Origin: Palsa-513 sp050010595 | GTDB lineage: Bacteria; Actinomycetota; Thermoleophilia; Solirubrobacterales; Solirubrobacteraceae | Assembly: GCA_050010595.1 (NCBI GenBank) | Contig: JBEKKS010000001.1 | Coordinates: forward strand, 186,001 to 250,000 | Direction of reading: 5' to 3' | DNA: 64,000 nucleotides | Part shown: one piece after another, positions 49,159-56,974 of the stretch | How positions within the stretch are numbered: position 1 is the first letter of the stretch | Layout: each line of letters begins with the position of its first letter | Program-made: the position numbers and the translations under genes | Notes under the pieces: generated by a model | Databases searched by the model: none | Told to the model about the DNA's origin: nothing | The model's input: only the letters and a program-made list of their open reading frames with translations

Positions 49159-49655
49159 CGTGGCGTCCCCGCGAGCGCGCGCACGAGCGGCGCATGGTTG
49201 GCGTGGCAGATCGCGACCGCCAGCGCGTCGGCTGCGTGATCGGGCGTCGGCGGCGCCGGCAGGCTCAGCAGCGTCCGCACCATCCAGGTCACCTGCTGCT
49301 TGTCGGCCCGCCCGTTGCCGCAGACCGCGGCCTTGACCTGTTGCGGGGTGTAGCTGAAGCACTCGACTGCGCCCTGCCCGGCCGCGAGCAGCGCCGCCCC
49401 GCGCGCCTGGCCAACGGCGAACGCAGTTCGCACGTTGGCGCCGAAATAGAGCGCCTCGAGCGCCATCGCGTCGGGCGCGTGCTCCTCCAGCAGCGCCGCC
49501 AGCGCGCCGTGAAGCTGCGCCAGGCGCAACTCGTCGGCCAGCGCCGCGGGCGTCTCGATCACGCCGCCGTCGAGCGCGACAAGCCGCCCGCCGCGGCGCG
49601 CGACGACGCCGTAGCCGGTGTTTGCGAGGCCCGGGTCGATTCCCAGCACGATCAT
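49155..49655 (-). CDS. ruvC: Holliday junction resolvase RuvC
   Basis: A 166-residue endonuclease. Start ATG at 49655 (MIVLGIDPGLANTGYGVV) gives the normal opening with the first catalytic Asp in GIDPG; the open frame to 49715 lacks a family match. Other acidic residues lie in MALEALYFGANVRTA and the C-terminal PDHAADALAVAI. Family-typical QVKAAVCGNGRADKQQVTWM is present. Order ruvC-ruvA-ruvB is standard. Confidence 0.96.
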   Translation of the reverse strand: MIVLGIDPGLANTGYGVVARRGGRLVALDGGVIETPAALADELRLAQLHGALAALLEEHAPDAMALEALYFGANVRTAFAVGQARGAALLAAGQGAVECFSYTPQQVKAAVCGNGRADKQQVTWMVRTLLSLPAPPTPDHAADALAVAICHANHAPLVRALAGTPR

Positions 49656-49803
49656 CTGTTCGGTCGTGATTCTGCGCGCCGGGCCGGACGCCTGCGCGAA
49701 TGATTGGACCACCAACTAATCTTCCGACCGCGATCGACCGCTGAGCGCGCCGAGCTGACGCGCCTGCTCACCCGCCTCGTCGGATTCCACGGCGCCTAGC
49801 CCA

Positions 49804-50553
49804 CTACCCCGCGACGCGCTCCAAAACCTCGTCTGAGACGTCGAAGTTCGAGTGCACCGCGCCGACGTCGTCGTTCTCCTCGAGCGAGTCGATCAGGCGA
49901 AACAGCCGCCGCGCGTCCTCCTCGTCGAGCTCGACACGCACGCTCGGGCGCTGCTCGAGCTCGGCCCGCTCGATCTCGACCCCGGCCGCCTCGAGCGCGG
50001 CTCGCACGGCGCCCAGCTGGCCGGGCTCGGCGATCACCTCGAAGACGTCGTCGTCTGACTCGATGTCGAGCGCGCCCGCCTCGATCGCGGGCAGCAGGTC
50101 GTCCTCGCTATAGCGGCTCGCGTCGATCACGACGACCCCCCGCTTGTCGAACATGTAGCCGACGCTGCCGGGCTCGCCGAGGCTCGCGCCCGCGCGTGAG
50201 AGCAGGTGCCTGACGTCGGCCCCGGTGCGGTTGCGATTGTCGGTGTAGGCCTCGATCAACAGGGCGACACCCCCCGGGCCGTAGGCCTCATAAAGAACTG
50301 TCTCGATCGCCTCCGCGTCGCTGCCGGCGCCGCTTCCCTTCGCGATCGCGCGCTCGATGTTGTCCTTGGGCATCGACGCGTCCTTGGCCTTCTGGACCGC
50401 GTTCGCGAGCGCCGCGTTTGACTCGACCTCGCCGCCGCCCTCGCGCGCCGCGACCGTGATCGCCCGCGCGAGCTTCGTGAACTGCTGGCCGCGCCGCGCG
50501 TCGACGATCGCTTTCTTGTGCTTGATCCCAGCCCATTTGCTGTGTCCGGACAT
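49804..50553 (-). CDS. yebC: YebC/TACO1-family protein
   Basis: A 249-residue protein of the YebC/TACO1 family, recently linked to relief of ribosome stalling at proline stretches and earlier described as a transcription regulator. N-terminus MSGHSKWAGIKHKKAIVDAR is canonical. Further motifs: ARAITVAAREGG, and EAYGPGGVALLIEAYTDNRN. It is followed on the same strand by ruvC, a common neighbour. Length and content are normal. Confidence 0.95.
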   Translation of the reverse strand: MSGHSKWAGIKHKKAIVDARRGQQFTKLARAITVAAREGGGEVESNAALANAVQKAKDASMPKDNIERAIAKGSGAGSDAEAIETVLYEAYGPGGVALLIEAYTDNRNRTGADVRHLLSRAGASLGEPGSVGYMFDKRGVVVIDASRYSEDDLLPAIEAGALDIESDDDVFEVIAEPGQLGAVRAALEAAGVEIERAELEQRPSVRVELDEEDARRLFRLIDSLEENDDVGAVHSNFDVSDEVLERVAG

Positions 50554-50582
50554 GCGTCCAAGTCTAGGGATCGGGTTTTGGG

Positions 50583-50831
50583 GTGTGCGGGCGAGGCGTG
50601 AGCGGACGCTTCACGGAGTACGTACTTCACGCTCTCCCGGTGGTTCCTATCACGACGCCGGTGGCTCGCACACACGCTCAGATCTGGGCCGCGCTCGAGG
50701 CCCGTGGCGAGCTGATTCGTGCGCACGATCTGTGGATCGCGGCGACAGCGATCGCGCATGATTTTGGCCTCGCGACGCGCAACACGAGCGAGCTCGGCCG
50801 CGTCGCTGGCTTACGCCTGATCGCCGTCTGA
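50583..50831 (+). pseudogene. C-terminal half of a VapC-type PIN toxin
   Basis: 82 codons from a GTG at 50583 encode the last half of a PIN ribonuclease: HAQIWAALEARGELIRAHDL, then WIAATAIAHDFGLATRNTSE. Three of the acidic-site regions are visible (E in EARGELI, D in HDLWIA, N/E in TRNTSE), but the N-terminal first Asp (DTN motif) and half of the fold are missing. No antitoxin gene is next to it. It lies between yebC and the phosphomannomutase gene. I judge it a dead remnant. Confidence 0.75.
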
Positions 50832-50850
50832 CCTACGATCTCCCTCGCGC

Positions 50851-52218
50851 ATGGACCTCGACGCTTCGATCTTCAAGGCGTACGACATCCGCGGCATCTA
50901 CGGCGAGCAGATCGATGGGCCGCTCGCCGAGCAGATCGGCCGCGCGTTCGCGCGCGTCCTCGGGGAGCTGGCGGGCAAGCCGCCGCGCGACCTCGGCGTC
51001 GGGCTAGCGCATGACATGCGCCTGAGCGCGCCCGAGCTGGCGGAGCGCTATCGCGCGGGCCTGATGGCCGAGGGCGTGCACGTGATGGATCTCGGCGAGG
51101 CGGCGACCGAGGTCTGCTACTGGCTGGTCGGCTCGCGCAAGCTCGACGGCGGCCTGATCTGCACCGCGTCGCACAACCCGGCGGCGTACACGGGTGCGAA
51201 GCTCGTCGGGCGTGGCGCCCTCGCGCTGTCGGGAGAGACCGGGATCGACGAGGTGCGCCGCAAGATCGAGGCGGGGCTCGGGAAGGCACCCGGGGGCGGT
51301 AGCCACGAGCGCGTCGAGTGGCAGCGCGGCTTCCAGGAGGCGGTGCTCGGGTTCGTCGATCCGGATGAGATCAAGGGCTTGCGCGTCGTGCTCGACGGTG
51401 GCAACGGAATGGCGGGACCGACGGTCGGACCGCTGCTCGAGCGCTTGGAGCTCGAGCTCGTCGAGACCTACTGGAAGCCCGACGGGCGCTTCCCCGGTCA
51501 CGAGCCCAACCCGCTGCTCGAGGAGAACCGCGCGTTCATCATCGACAAGGTTCGTGCCGAGAGCGCCGACATCGGCCTCGCGTTCGACGGCGACGCTGAC
51601 CGCTGCTTCTTCATCGACGAGCAGGGCGCCTTCATCGACGGCGACTTCATGACCGCGCTGCTCGCGCAGTCGCTGCTGCGAACCAATCCTGGCGCGGCGA
51701 TCCTCTACGACGTGCGCGCGTCGCGCGCCGTCGCCGACACGGTGGCGGCGGCTGGCGGTGAGGCGTTCGCCAACCGCGTCGGCCACGCGTTCTTCAAGCG
51801 GCGGATGCGCGAGGAGGGCTCGCTGTTCGGCGGCGAGGTCTCCGGCCACTACTACTTCCGCGACTTCTACTGCGCCGACTCGGGCACGATCCCGGCGCTC
51901 CTGATGCTGGAGCTGGCGGCGCGCGCCGGCAAGCCGGTCTCGGAGATGCTGGCGCCGTTCCGCGAGCGCTACTTCATCTCGGGTGAGATCAACAGCGAGG
52001 TCGCAGACCAGGAGGCGAAGATCGCGCAGATCGTCGAGCGCTACTCGGATGCGCAGCAGTCAACGCTCGACGGCATCTCGATCGACTACCCCGACTGGCA
52101 TTTCAACGTCCGTTCCTCGAACACCGAGCCGCTGCTGCGCCTCTGCCTGGAGTCGCTCGTCTCGCACGAGGACATGGAACGCCGGCGCGACGAGGTGCTC
52201 GCGCTGATCCGCGGATGA
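50851..52218 (+). CDS. manB: Phosphomannomutase/phosphoglucomutase
   Basis: A 455-residue alpha-D-phosphohexomutase. The catalytic phosphoserine lies in TASHNPAAYTGAKLVGRG near residue 110; the metal site is FDGDADRCFFID near 248; the sugar-binding GGEVSGHYYFRDFYCADSGT is at ~328 and the phosphate-binding loop RSSNTEPLLRLCLE is near the end. It interconverts hexose 1- and 6-phosphates for glycan precursors. The next gene overlaps it by 4 bp. ManB versus Pgm specificity cannot be separated by sequence alone. Confidence 0.93.
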   Translation: MDLDASIFKAYDIRGIYGEQIDGPLAEQIGRAFARVLGELAGKPPRDLGVGLAHDMRLSAPELAERYRAGLMAEGVHVMDLGEAATEVCYWLVGSRKLDGGLICTASHNPAAYTGAKLVGRGALALSGETGIDEVRRKIEAGLGKAPGGGSHERVEWQRGFQEAVLGFVDPDEIKGLRVVLDGGNGMAGPTVGPLLERLELELVETYWKPDGRFPGHEPNPLLEENRAFIIDKVRAESADIGLAFDGDADRCFFIDEQGAFIDGDFMTALLAQSLLRTNPGAAILYDVRASRAVADTVAAAGGEAFANRVGHAFFKRRMREEGSLFGGEVSGHYYFRDFYCADSGTIPALLMLELAARAGKPVSEMLAPFRERYFISGEINSEVADQEAKIAQIVERYSDAQQSTLDGISIDYPDWHFNVRSSNTEPLLRLCLESLVSHEDMERRRDEVLALIRG

Positions 52219-52970
52219 GGCTGGCGCTGGCGCTGGTCTCACTGGCGCTCGCGCACTGGCAGCCCCCAGCGCAGCTCACCTGGTACTGGCAGCTGACCGG
52301 CCGCGTGCCGCTGACGATCAACGCCGCTGCCTATGACGTTGACGGCTTCGAGACCCCGGCGAGCGTCGTCTCGAAACTGCACGCGCTGGGCCGGCACGTC
52401 ATCTGTTACATAGACGTCGGCACCTGGGAGCGCTTCCGGCCCGACGCGGCGGCGTTCCCGCGCTCGGTGCTCGGCAAGCCGAACGGCTGGCCCGGCGAGC
52501 GGTGGCTGGACATCCGGCGCCTGTCCGTCCTCGAGCCGATCATGGCAGCGCGCTTTCGAATCTGCGCCCGCAAGGGATTTGATGCGATCGAGCCCGACAA
52601 CATCGACGGCTACACCAACGACACCGGCTTCCCGTTGACCGGCGCCGAGCAGCTGCGCTACGACGAGTGGATCGCGCAGGAGGCCCACAGCCTCGGTCTT
52701 GCGGTATTCCAGAAGAACGATCCCGGCCAGGCGCGTCTGCTCGAGCCGTACTTCGACGGCGTGCTCGACGAGCAGTGCAACCAGTACGCGGAGTGCGCCT
52801 CGTTCGCGCCATACCTGCGCGCGGGCAAGCCGGTGCTGAACGCGGAATACAGCGGCTCGCTCTACCCGGCCTTCTGCACCGCGGACGAGCGAGCCGGGAT
52901 CATGGGCGCGCTCTACGGCCTGGCGCTCGACGGGCGCGTCTACAAGCCATGCTGGGCGAGCGCCTCGTGA
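52215..52970 (+). CDS. Secreted GH114-like glycosidase (endo-alpha-1,4-polygalactosaminidase type)
   Basis: A 251-residue protein with an N-terminal signal peptide (MRLALALVSLALAHW). The GH114 pattern is visible: TWYWQLTGRVPLTINAAAYD, then HVICYIDVGTWERFRPD, and FDAIEPDNIDGYTNDTGF, where the Asp residues are candidate catalytic groups. Members attack polygalactosamine-type exopolysaccharides. Overlap with the mutase gene (4 bp) suggests joint expression and a link to a surface glycan. The true substrate is unknown. Confidence 0.82.
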   Translation: MRLALALVSLALAHWQPPAQLTWYWQLTGRVPLTINAAAYDVDGFETPASVVSKLHALGRHVICYIDVGTWERFRPDAAAFPRSVLGKPNGWPGERWLDIRRLSVLEPIMAARFRICARKGFDAIEPDNIDGYTNDTGFPLTGAEQLRYDEWIAQEAHSLGLAVFQKNDPGQARLLEPYFDGVLDEQCNQYAECASFAPYLRAGKPVLNAEYSGSLYPAFCTADERAGIMGALYGLALDGRVYKPCWASAS

Positions 52971-52982
52971 GCGTCGCGCAGA

Positions 52983-53585
52983 TCAGCCGTAGGGGCAGTT
53001 GACCGTCGCGGTCGCCGTCGAGGTGACCGTCTTGCCGTCGAGGTCGGCCGAGACCTCGTACATGTACTGCCCGTTGAAGTCCGAGGCGGAGGGCCCGTTG
53101 GCGTCGTCGCCACTGGAGAGCCCGATGCGGTACACGTCCTTCGTGTCCGGCGGGTAACCGAACAGGAGCGAGGAGCTCGCGAGGGTCGAGAACGGGACCG
53201 CTGCAGCGAGCGTCGGCTGCTCGTCCCCGACGCCCTCGCCTTCGGGGTAGCTGTAGGCGTACTGGACTGGCGTCGAGGCCGGCACGTCCACGGCCTTGAC
53301 GTACACGTTGAAGTAGACGTTTTGCGGCGGGCCGTCGAGGTAGCCGTTGCCCTGCACCGCCGTGCTGCAGTCGGCCCCGTCGCTGACCGTGGCCCCGTCC
53401 GCGACGAACAGGTGGTTGACGCCGAAGCCGAGGACGGTCAGCGAAGGCCCGCTGACCGTCGCGGTCTTGTGGTGCTTGTGCTTGTGCTTGTGCTTCGCGA
53501 CGTGCGCCTGAGCGCCCGCCGAGGCCGGCACCGCGATCGCCGCTGCCGCGATCGCCGCCGCCGTCATTGCAATGTGCCCCCGCAT
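52983..53585 (-). CDS. Secreted protein of unknown function with His/Lys-rich segment
   Basis: A 200-residue protein. A signal peptide (MRGHIAMTAAAIAAAAIAVP then an ASAGAQA cleavage region) is followed by an alternating His-Lys run (KHKHKHKHHK) and a beta-rich domain with two Cys residues (DGADCSTAVQ; ATVNCPYG). Secreted; function unknown. The His/Lys run might bind metal or nucleic acid, or be a simple linker. A tandem palindrome lies 43-69 bp upstream of the ATG. Confidence 0.7.
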   Translation of the reverse strand: MRGHIAMTAAAIAAAAIAVPASAGAQAHVAKHKHKHKHHKTATVSGPSLTVLGFGVNHLFVADGATVSDGADCSTAVQGNGYLDGPPQNVYFNVYVKAVDVPASTPVQYAYSYPEGEGVGDEQPTLAAAVPFSTLASSSLLFGYPPDTKDVYRIGLSSGDDANGPSASDFNGQYMYEVSADLDGKTVTSTATATVNCPYG

Positions 53586-53627
53586 CGGCGCGCAGTATCG
53601 CCGCCAGCTGGCGCGCCGTCAAGCGCA

Positions 53628-53654
53628 CGGCTACGTAGCCGCTACGTAGCGGCT
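53628..53654. promoter_or_regulatory. Two overlapping palindromes one helical turn apart (operator candidate)
   Basis: CGGCTACGTAGCCG (53628-53641) overlaps AGCCGCTACGTAGCGGCT (53637-53654). Both are perfect, both centre on TACGTA, and their centres are 11 bp apart, so they lie on the same face of the helix. They sit upstream of the secreted-protein gene at 53585 and overlap the stop codon of the LuxR-type gene. Confidence 0.5.
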
Positions 53655-54745
53655 AGAAGGCCGTGGCCCTCGCCGCGATCGAGCTCGGCGCGCCGCGGTG
53701 CCCGTACGCCGACCGCGGCCCATGCGGTTGCCGCGGCGTCCGCGCGCGTGCGAACGCCGAGCTTCGAGTAGACGTTCTGGAGATGCTTCTCGACGGTGCG
53801 CGTCGCGATCCGCAGCTGCGTTGCGGTCTCGGCGGCGGAGCCACCGAGGGCTGTCAGGCGCAGCGTCTCCGCTTCGCGCTGCGTGAGGCCGAGGCTGCGC
53901 AGCGCCGCGACCGTGAGCTCGCCGGTGCCGCTTTCGAGCAGCAGTACGGCGCGTTTGTCGTCGGAGCGCCCGGGCAGCAGCCGCACGAGCACCTGGTTGC
54001 CGGCGATCTCGAGGATCAGTGGCTCCGCTGCCGGGCGCGGCTCCTCGCGTGCTGCGAGCCACTCGCCGATCTGCTGCGGGACCGCGCGGCGGCTGCCGGC
54101 GCCGTCGCCCAGCAGCCGGCGCGCGCCGTCGGTCGCGAACTCGAGGCGCCCGTGCCGGTCGAGTACGACGACGTGCTGGCCGAGCGTGTCGAGCCCATGC
54201 TCGAGCGCCGCGAGCGTCGCCTTGCGCGCGCTCCACAGCTCGGCGTTGCGGTACGCCTGGACGAGGTGCGGGCGGACGAGGGTCAGTAGTTGAACCTCGC
54301 GTGCCGTGAAGTCGTGGTGCTCGCGCGTCAGCGCGATGCCCACGATCAGCGGCGCGCGGGCGGGCAGCGTGAACGCGACCTGCCACTCGATGCCGACCAG
54401 CTTGTAGACGCGCTGGTATAGCTCGAGGCTGTGAAACGTGTCCTGGTCGATCACGTCGGAGATGCGGTACGGGCGGCCGTCGCGGGTTCGCTCGAGGCGC
54501 TGGATCAGCGGGTTCTGGTAGATCAGAGCGGAGAACTCCGATAACAAGCTCGGATCGAAGTCCGGGACCACGATCACGAACGACTCCTCCGGCGTGATCT
54601 CGTTGTAAGCGATCCGGTCGCAGCTCACGACGCGCGTCAGGAGCTCGAGGATGCCGCTGCGGAAGTCCGCTAGATCCTCGAAGCCGTAGGCCTCGCCGAC
54701 GAGATCCAGCAGCAGACGCGTATCGCTCAGCGTTTGCCCTCGCAC
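53642..54745 (-). CDS. LuxR-family transcriptional regulator with N-terminal GAF-like sensor
   Basis: A 367-residue protein. The N-terminal ~170 residues (LLDLVGEAYGFEDLADFRSG, then LTRVVSCDRIAYNEITPEE) resemble GAF-type sensor domains. A PAS-like central segment (LDTLGQHVVVLDRHGRLEFA) follows. The C-terminal LuxR helix-turn-helix is clear (SLGLTQREAETLRLTALGGS, then ATQLRIATRTVEKHLQNVYS). GTG start. The ligand is unknown. It could bind the palindromes at its own 3' end that front the next gene. Confidence 0.85.
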   Translation of the reverse strand: MRGQTLSDTRLLLDLVGEAYGFEDLADFRSGILELLTRVVSCDRIAYNEITPEESFVIVVPDFDPSLLSEFSALIYQNPLIQRLERTRDGRPYRISDVIDQDTFHSLELYQRVYKLVGIEWQVAFTLPARAPLIVGIALTREHHDFTAREVQLLTLVRPHLVQAYRNAELWSARKATLAALEHGLDTLGQHVVVLDRHGRLEFATDGARRLLGDGAGSRRAVPQQIGEWLAAREEPRPAAEPLILEIAGNQVLVRLLPGRSDDKRAVLLLESGTGELTVAALRSLGLTQREAETLRLTALGGSAAETATQLRIATRTVEKHLQNVYSKLGVRTRADAAATAWAAVGVRAPRRAELDRGEGHGLLAAT

Positions 54746-54781
54746 CGTGGGCAGAAGTATCGGCGATGCCGGTGGCCGCGG

Positions 54782-56194
54782 CTAGTTGGTGAGAGCCGGC
54801 TCGCGCACCGGCTCGCGCGGCAGCGAGATCCAGACGTGGGCGCCGCCGCCGGGGCGGTTCTCGGCGCTTGCGCTGCCGCCGTGAGCTTCAGCGATCGCGC
54901 GCACGATCGACAGGCCGAGGCCGGCGGACTCGCCGGTGCGGGCCGAGTCCGCGCGGGAGAACGGCTCGAAGGCATGCGCGAGGAAGGCGTCGGGGAAGCC
55001 TTGGCCGCGGTCGCTGACGTGGATCTCGACGCTGCCTGCACCCTCACGCGTCGCGAGCTCGACCGCACCGTCGCCGTAGCGCAGAGCGTTCGCGAGCATG
55101 TTGTCGACCGCCTGCTCGAGCCGGTCGGGGTCGAGCAGCGCGGCGAGCGGGTCCGCTGCCACGGTCACGACGCTGCGGCCTTCGGTCCGCGCGATGCGGT
55201 CGAAGCGATCGCCGATCGAGCGCACCGCGACCGCGACGTCGATCGGCTGGCGGCGCACCGGCAGCTGACCCTCGTCGGCGCGGGCGAGCACGAGCAGGTC
55301 TGACGCCAGGCGCGTGAGACGGTCGACCTCCTCGACGGCGGAGCGCAACGCGTCGGCCATGTCCTCGCCGCTGCGACCCGGTTCGAGCGCGAGCTCGAGC
55401 TCGAGCTTCAGCACCGCAAGCGGCGTGCGCAGCTCGTGGCTCGCATGCGAGACGAGCGCACGCTCACGCGAGACCGCGTCGCTGACTCTGCTGAGCATCT
55501 CGTTCAGCGTCTCGCCAAGGCGGTTGAGCACGTCGTGCGTCGCCGGCACCGGCAGCCGCGCGTCCGGTTCGCCGCCGGAGATCTCCTCGGCGCGGCGGCG
55601 CATCCGCTCGACCGGTAGCAGCGCGGTCGCCGCGACCCAGTAGGCGGCGCCTGAGCTCAGCAGCAGCATCAGTGGGCCGCCGATGAACAGCAGGTCGCCG
55701 AGCACGTTGAGCGCGTGGTCGCGCTGCGAGAGCGACACGCCGACGACCAGGACCTCGCCGCCGGTGGCGTGCAACGGCCACGCGAGCAGGCGCGAGTTGT
55801 CGCCGCCACCGAGCAGTGTCTGGCCGTCCAGCGAGGCGATCTCCCGCGCACGCAGCAACGGCTCGTGTCGCAGGCCCGCTGTCGCGTCGATCACGGTCCC
55901 GCGCGCACTGAGGATCTGCGCGAACGCACCGGAGCTCTCGGCCAGGTGCGGCCGCCCCGCAACGCTGGGGCGGGCACTGCGCGCGAGCGCGCTGAGCTCG
56001 GCGGCGCGCGCCTGCAGCGAGCGGTCGATGCCCGCATCCAGGCCGGACTCGAAGCTGAAGTAGAGCGCCAGCGCGAGACCGCCCAGCAGGACAGCCGAGA
56101 CGCCTGCGAACGCGAGCGTCAGCTTGAGGCGCAGCGACAGGCCGGCGAACCAGTCGGCGGCGCGGCGGCCGAGCTGCTCCACCGTCGCCCTCAC
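54782..56194 (-). CDS. Sensor histidine kinase
   Basis: A 470-residue membrane kinase. Membrane helix 1 lies near residues 22-45, an extracytoplasmic domain of ~115 residues follows, helix 2 is near 165-185, then HAMP, HisKA with the phospho-His in SHASHELRTPLAVLK (~245), and the ATPase domain with N (NMLANALRYGDG), G1 (VSDRGQGFP), F and G2 (GESAGLGLSIVRAIAEAHGG) boxes. It overlaps the response regulator gene by 4 bp. The signal is unknown. Confidence 0.94.
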   Translation of the reverse strand: MRATVEQLGRRAADWFAGLSLRLKLTLAFAGVSAVLLGGLALALYFSFESGLDAGIDRSLQARAAELSALARSARPSVAGRPHLAESSGAFAQILSARGTVIDATAGLRHEPLLRAREIASLDGQTLLGGGDNSRLLAWPLHATGGEVLVVGVSLSQRDHALNVLGDLLFIGGPLMLLLSSGAAYWVAATALLPVERMRRRAEEISGGEPDARLPVPATHDVLNRLGETLNEMLSRVSDAVSRERALVSHASHELRTPLAVLKLELELALEPGRSGEDMADALRSAVEEVDRLTRLASDLLVLARADEGQLPVRRQPIDVAVAVRSIGDRFDRIARTEGRSVVTVAADPLAALLDPDRLEQAVDNMLANALRYGDGAVELATREGAGSVEIHVSDRGQGFPDAFLAHAFEPFSRADSARTGESAGLGLSIVRAIAEAHGGSASAENRPGGGAHVWISLPREPVREPALTN

Positions 56195-56880
56195 GCGATC
56201 GCCTCCGTACTCTCATCGTGGAGCCGGTAGCCAGCCCCGCGTACTGTCTCCAGCGAGGTCCGGCCGAACGGGCGGTCGACCTTCTCGCGCAGGTACCCGA
56301 CATAGACCTCGATCACGTTCGAGCGGTTCTCGTAGCTCTCATCCCAGACGTGCTCGAGCAGATCGAAGCGGCTCAGCACCTCCCCCGGGCGGCGCATGAA
56401 CGCTTCGAGCAACGCGAACTCGCGCGCCGTCAGGCTGAGCTCGACCTCGCCGCGCCAGGCGCGGCGTGCCGCGGGGTCCAGGCGCAGGTCATCGACGCGC
56501 AGGACCGGCGAGCGCGCGACTCCTGGACGGCGCGTGAGCGCCCGGATCCGTGCGAGCAGCTCCTCGAAGCTGAACGGCTTGGTCAGGTAGTCGTCGGCAC
56601 CCGCATCAAGGCCGCGCACGCGATCGTCGATCTCGCCGAGCGCGGTCAACATCAGCGTCGGCGCCCAGACCTCACGCTCGCGCAACATCCGGCAGACCTC
56701 GACCCCGTCACGACCGGGCAGCATCACGTCGAGCAGGATCAGGTCATAGCTCGTGCTCGTCGCGCGCAGCAGAGCGCCCTCCCCGTCGCTTGCCACGTCT
56801 ACCGCCATCCCGGCCTGCCTCAGTCCCCTGCGTAGCAGGCTTGCCAGCTTCTCCTCATCCTCGACGACGAGCACACGCAT
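56191..56880 (-). CDS. OmpR-family response regulator
   Basis: A 229-residue regulator. Receiver: VLVVEDEEKLASLLRRGLRQ with the phospho-Asp in DLILLDVMLPGRDG near residue 51 and a Lys in YLTKPFSFEELLAR. DNA-binding winged helix: LTAREFALLEAFMRRPGEVL, then RSNVIEVYVGYLREKVDRPF. It overlaps its kinase gene by 4 bp. It lies 94 bp downstream of the N-methyltransferase gene on the same strand, separated by a hairpin, so co-transcription is uncertain. Confidence 0.95.
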   Translation of the reverse strand: MRVLVVEDEEKLASLLRRGLRQAGMAVDVASDGEGALLRATSTSYDLILLDVMLPGRDGVEVCRMLREREVWAPTLMLTALGEIDDRVRGLDAGADDYLTKPFSFEELLARIRALTRRPGVARSPVLRVDDLRLDPAARRAWRGEVELSLTAREFALLEAFMRRPGEVLSRFDLLEHVWDESYENRSNVIEVYVGYLREKVDRPFGRTSLETVRGAGYRLHDESTEAIA

Positions 56881-56930
56881 GCGCGAAGTGTGACGGACGC
56901 CCCGCTGCCGGCAGCGCTCGCCGGCGCCAG

Positions 56931-56956
56931 CAGGAGCGCCCGGGCGGGCGCCCCTG
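56931..56956 (-). terminator. Stem-loop after the N-methyltransferase gene
   Basis: CAGG-GCGCCC and GGGCGC-CCTG arms pair around GGGC, with one A/C mismatch. It begins 18 bases after the methyltransferase stop. There is no T-run; it may separate that gene from the two-component operon. Confidence 0.5.
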
Positions 56957-56974
56957 CCATCGCACCGCGATGAT

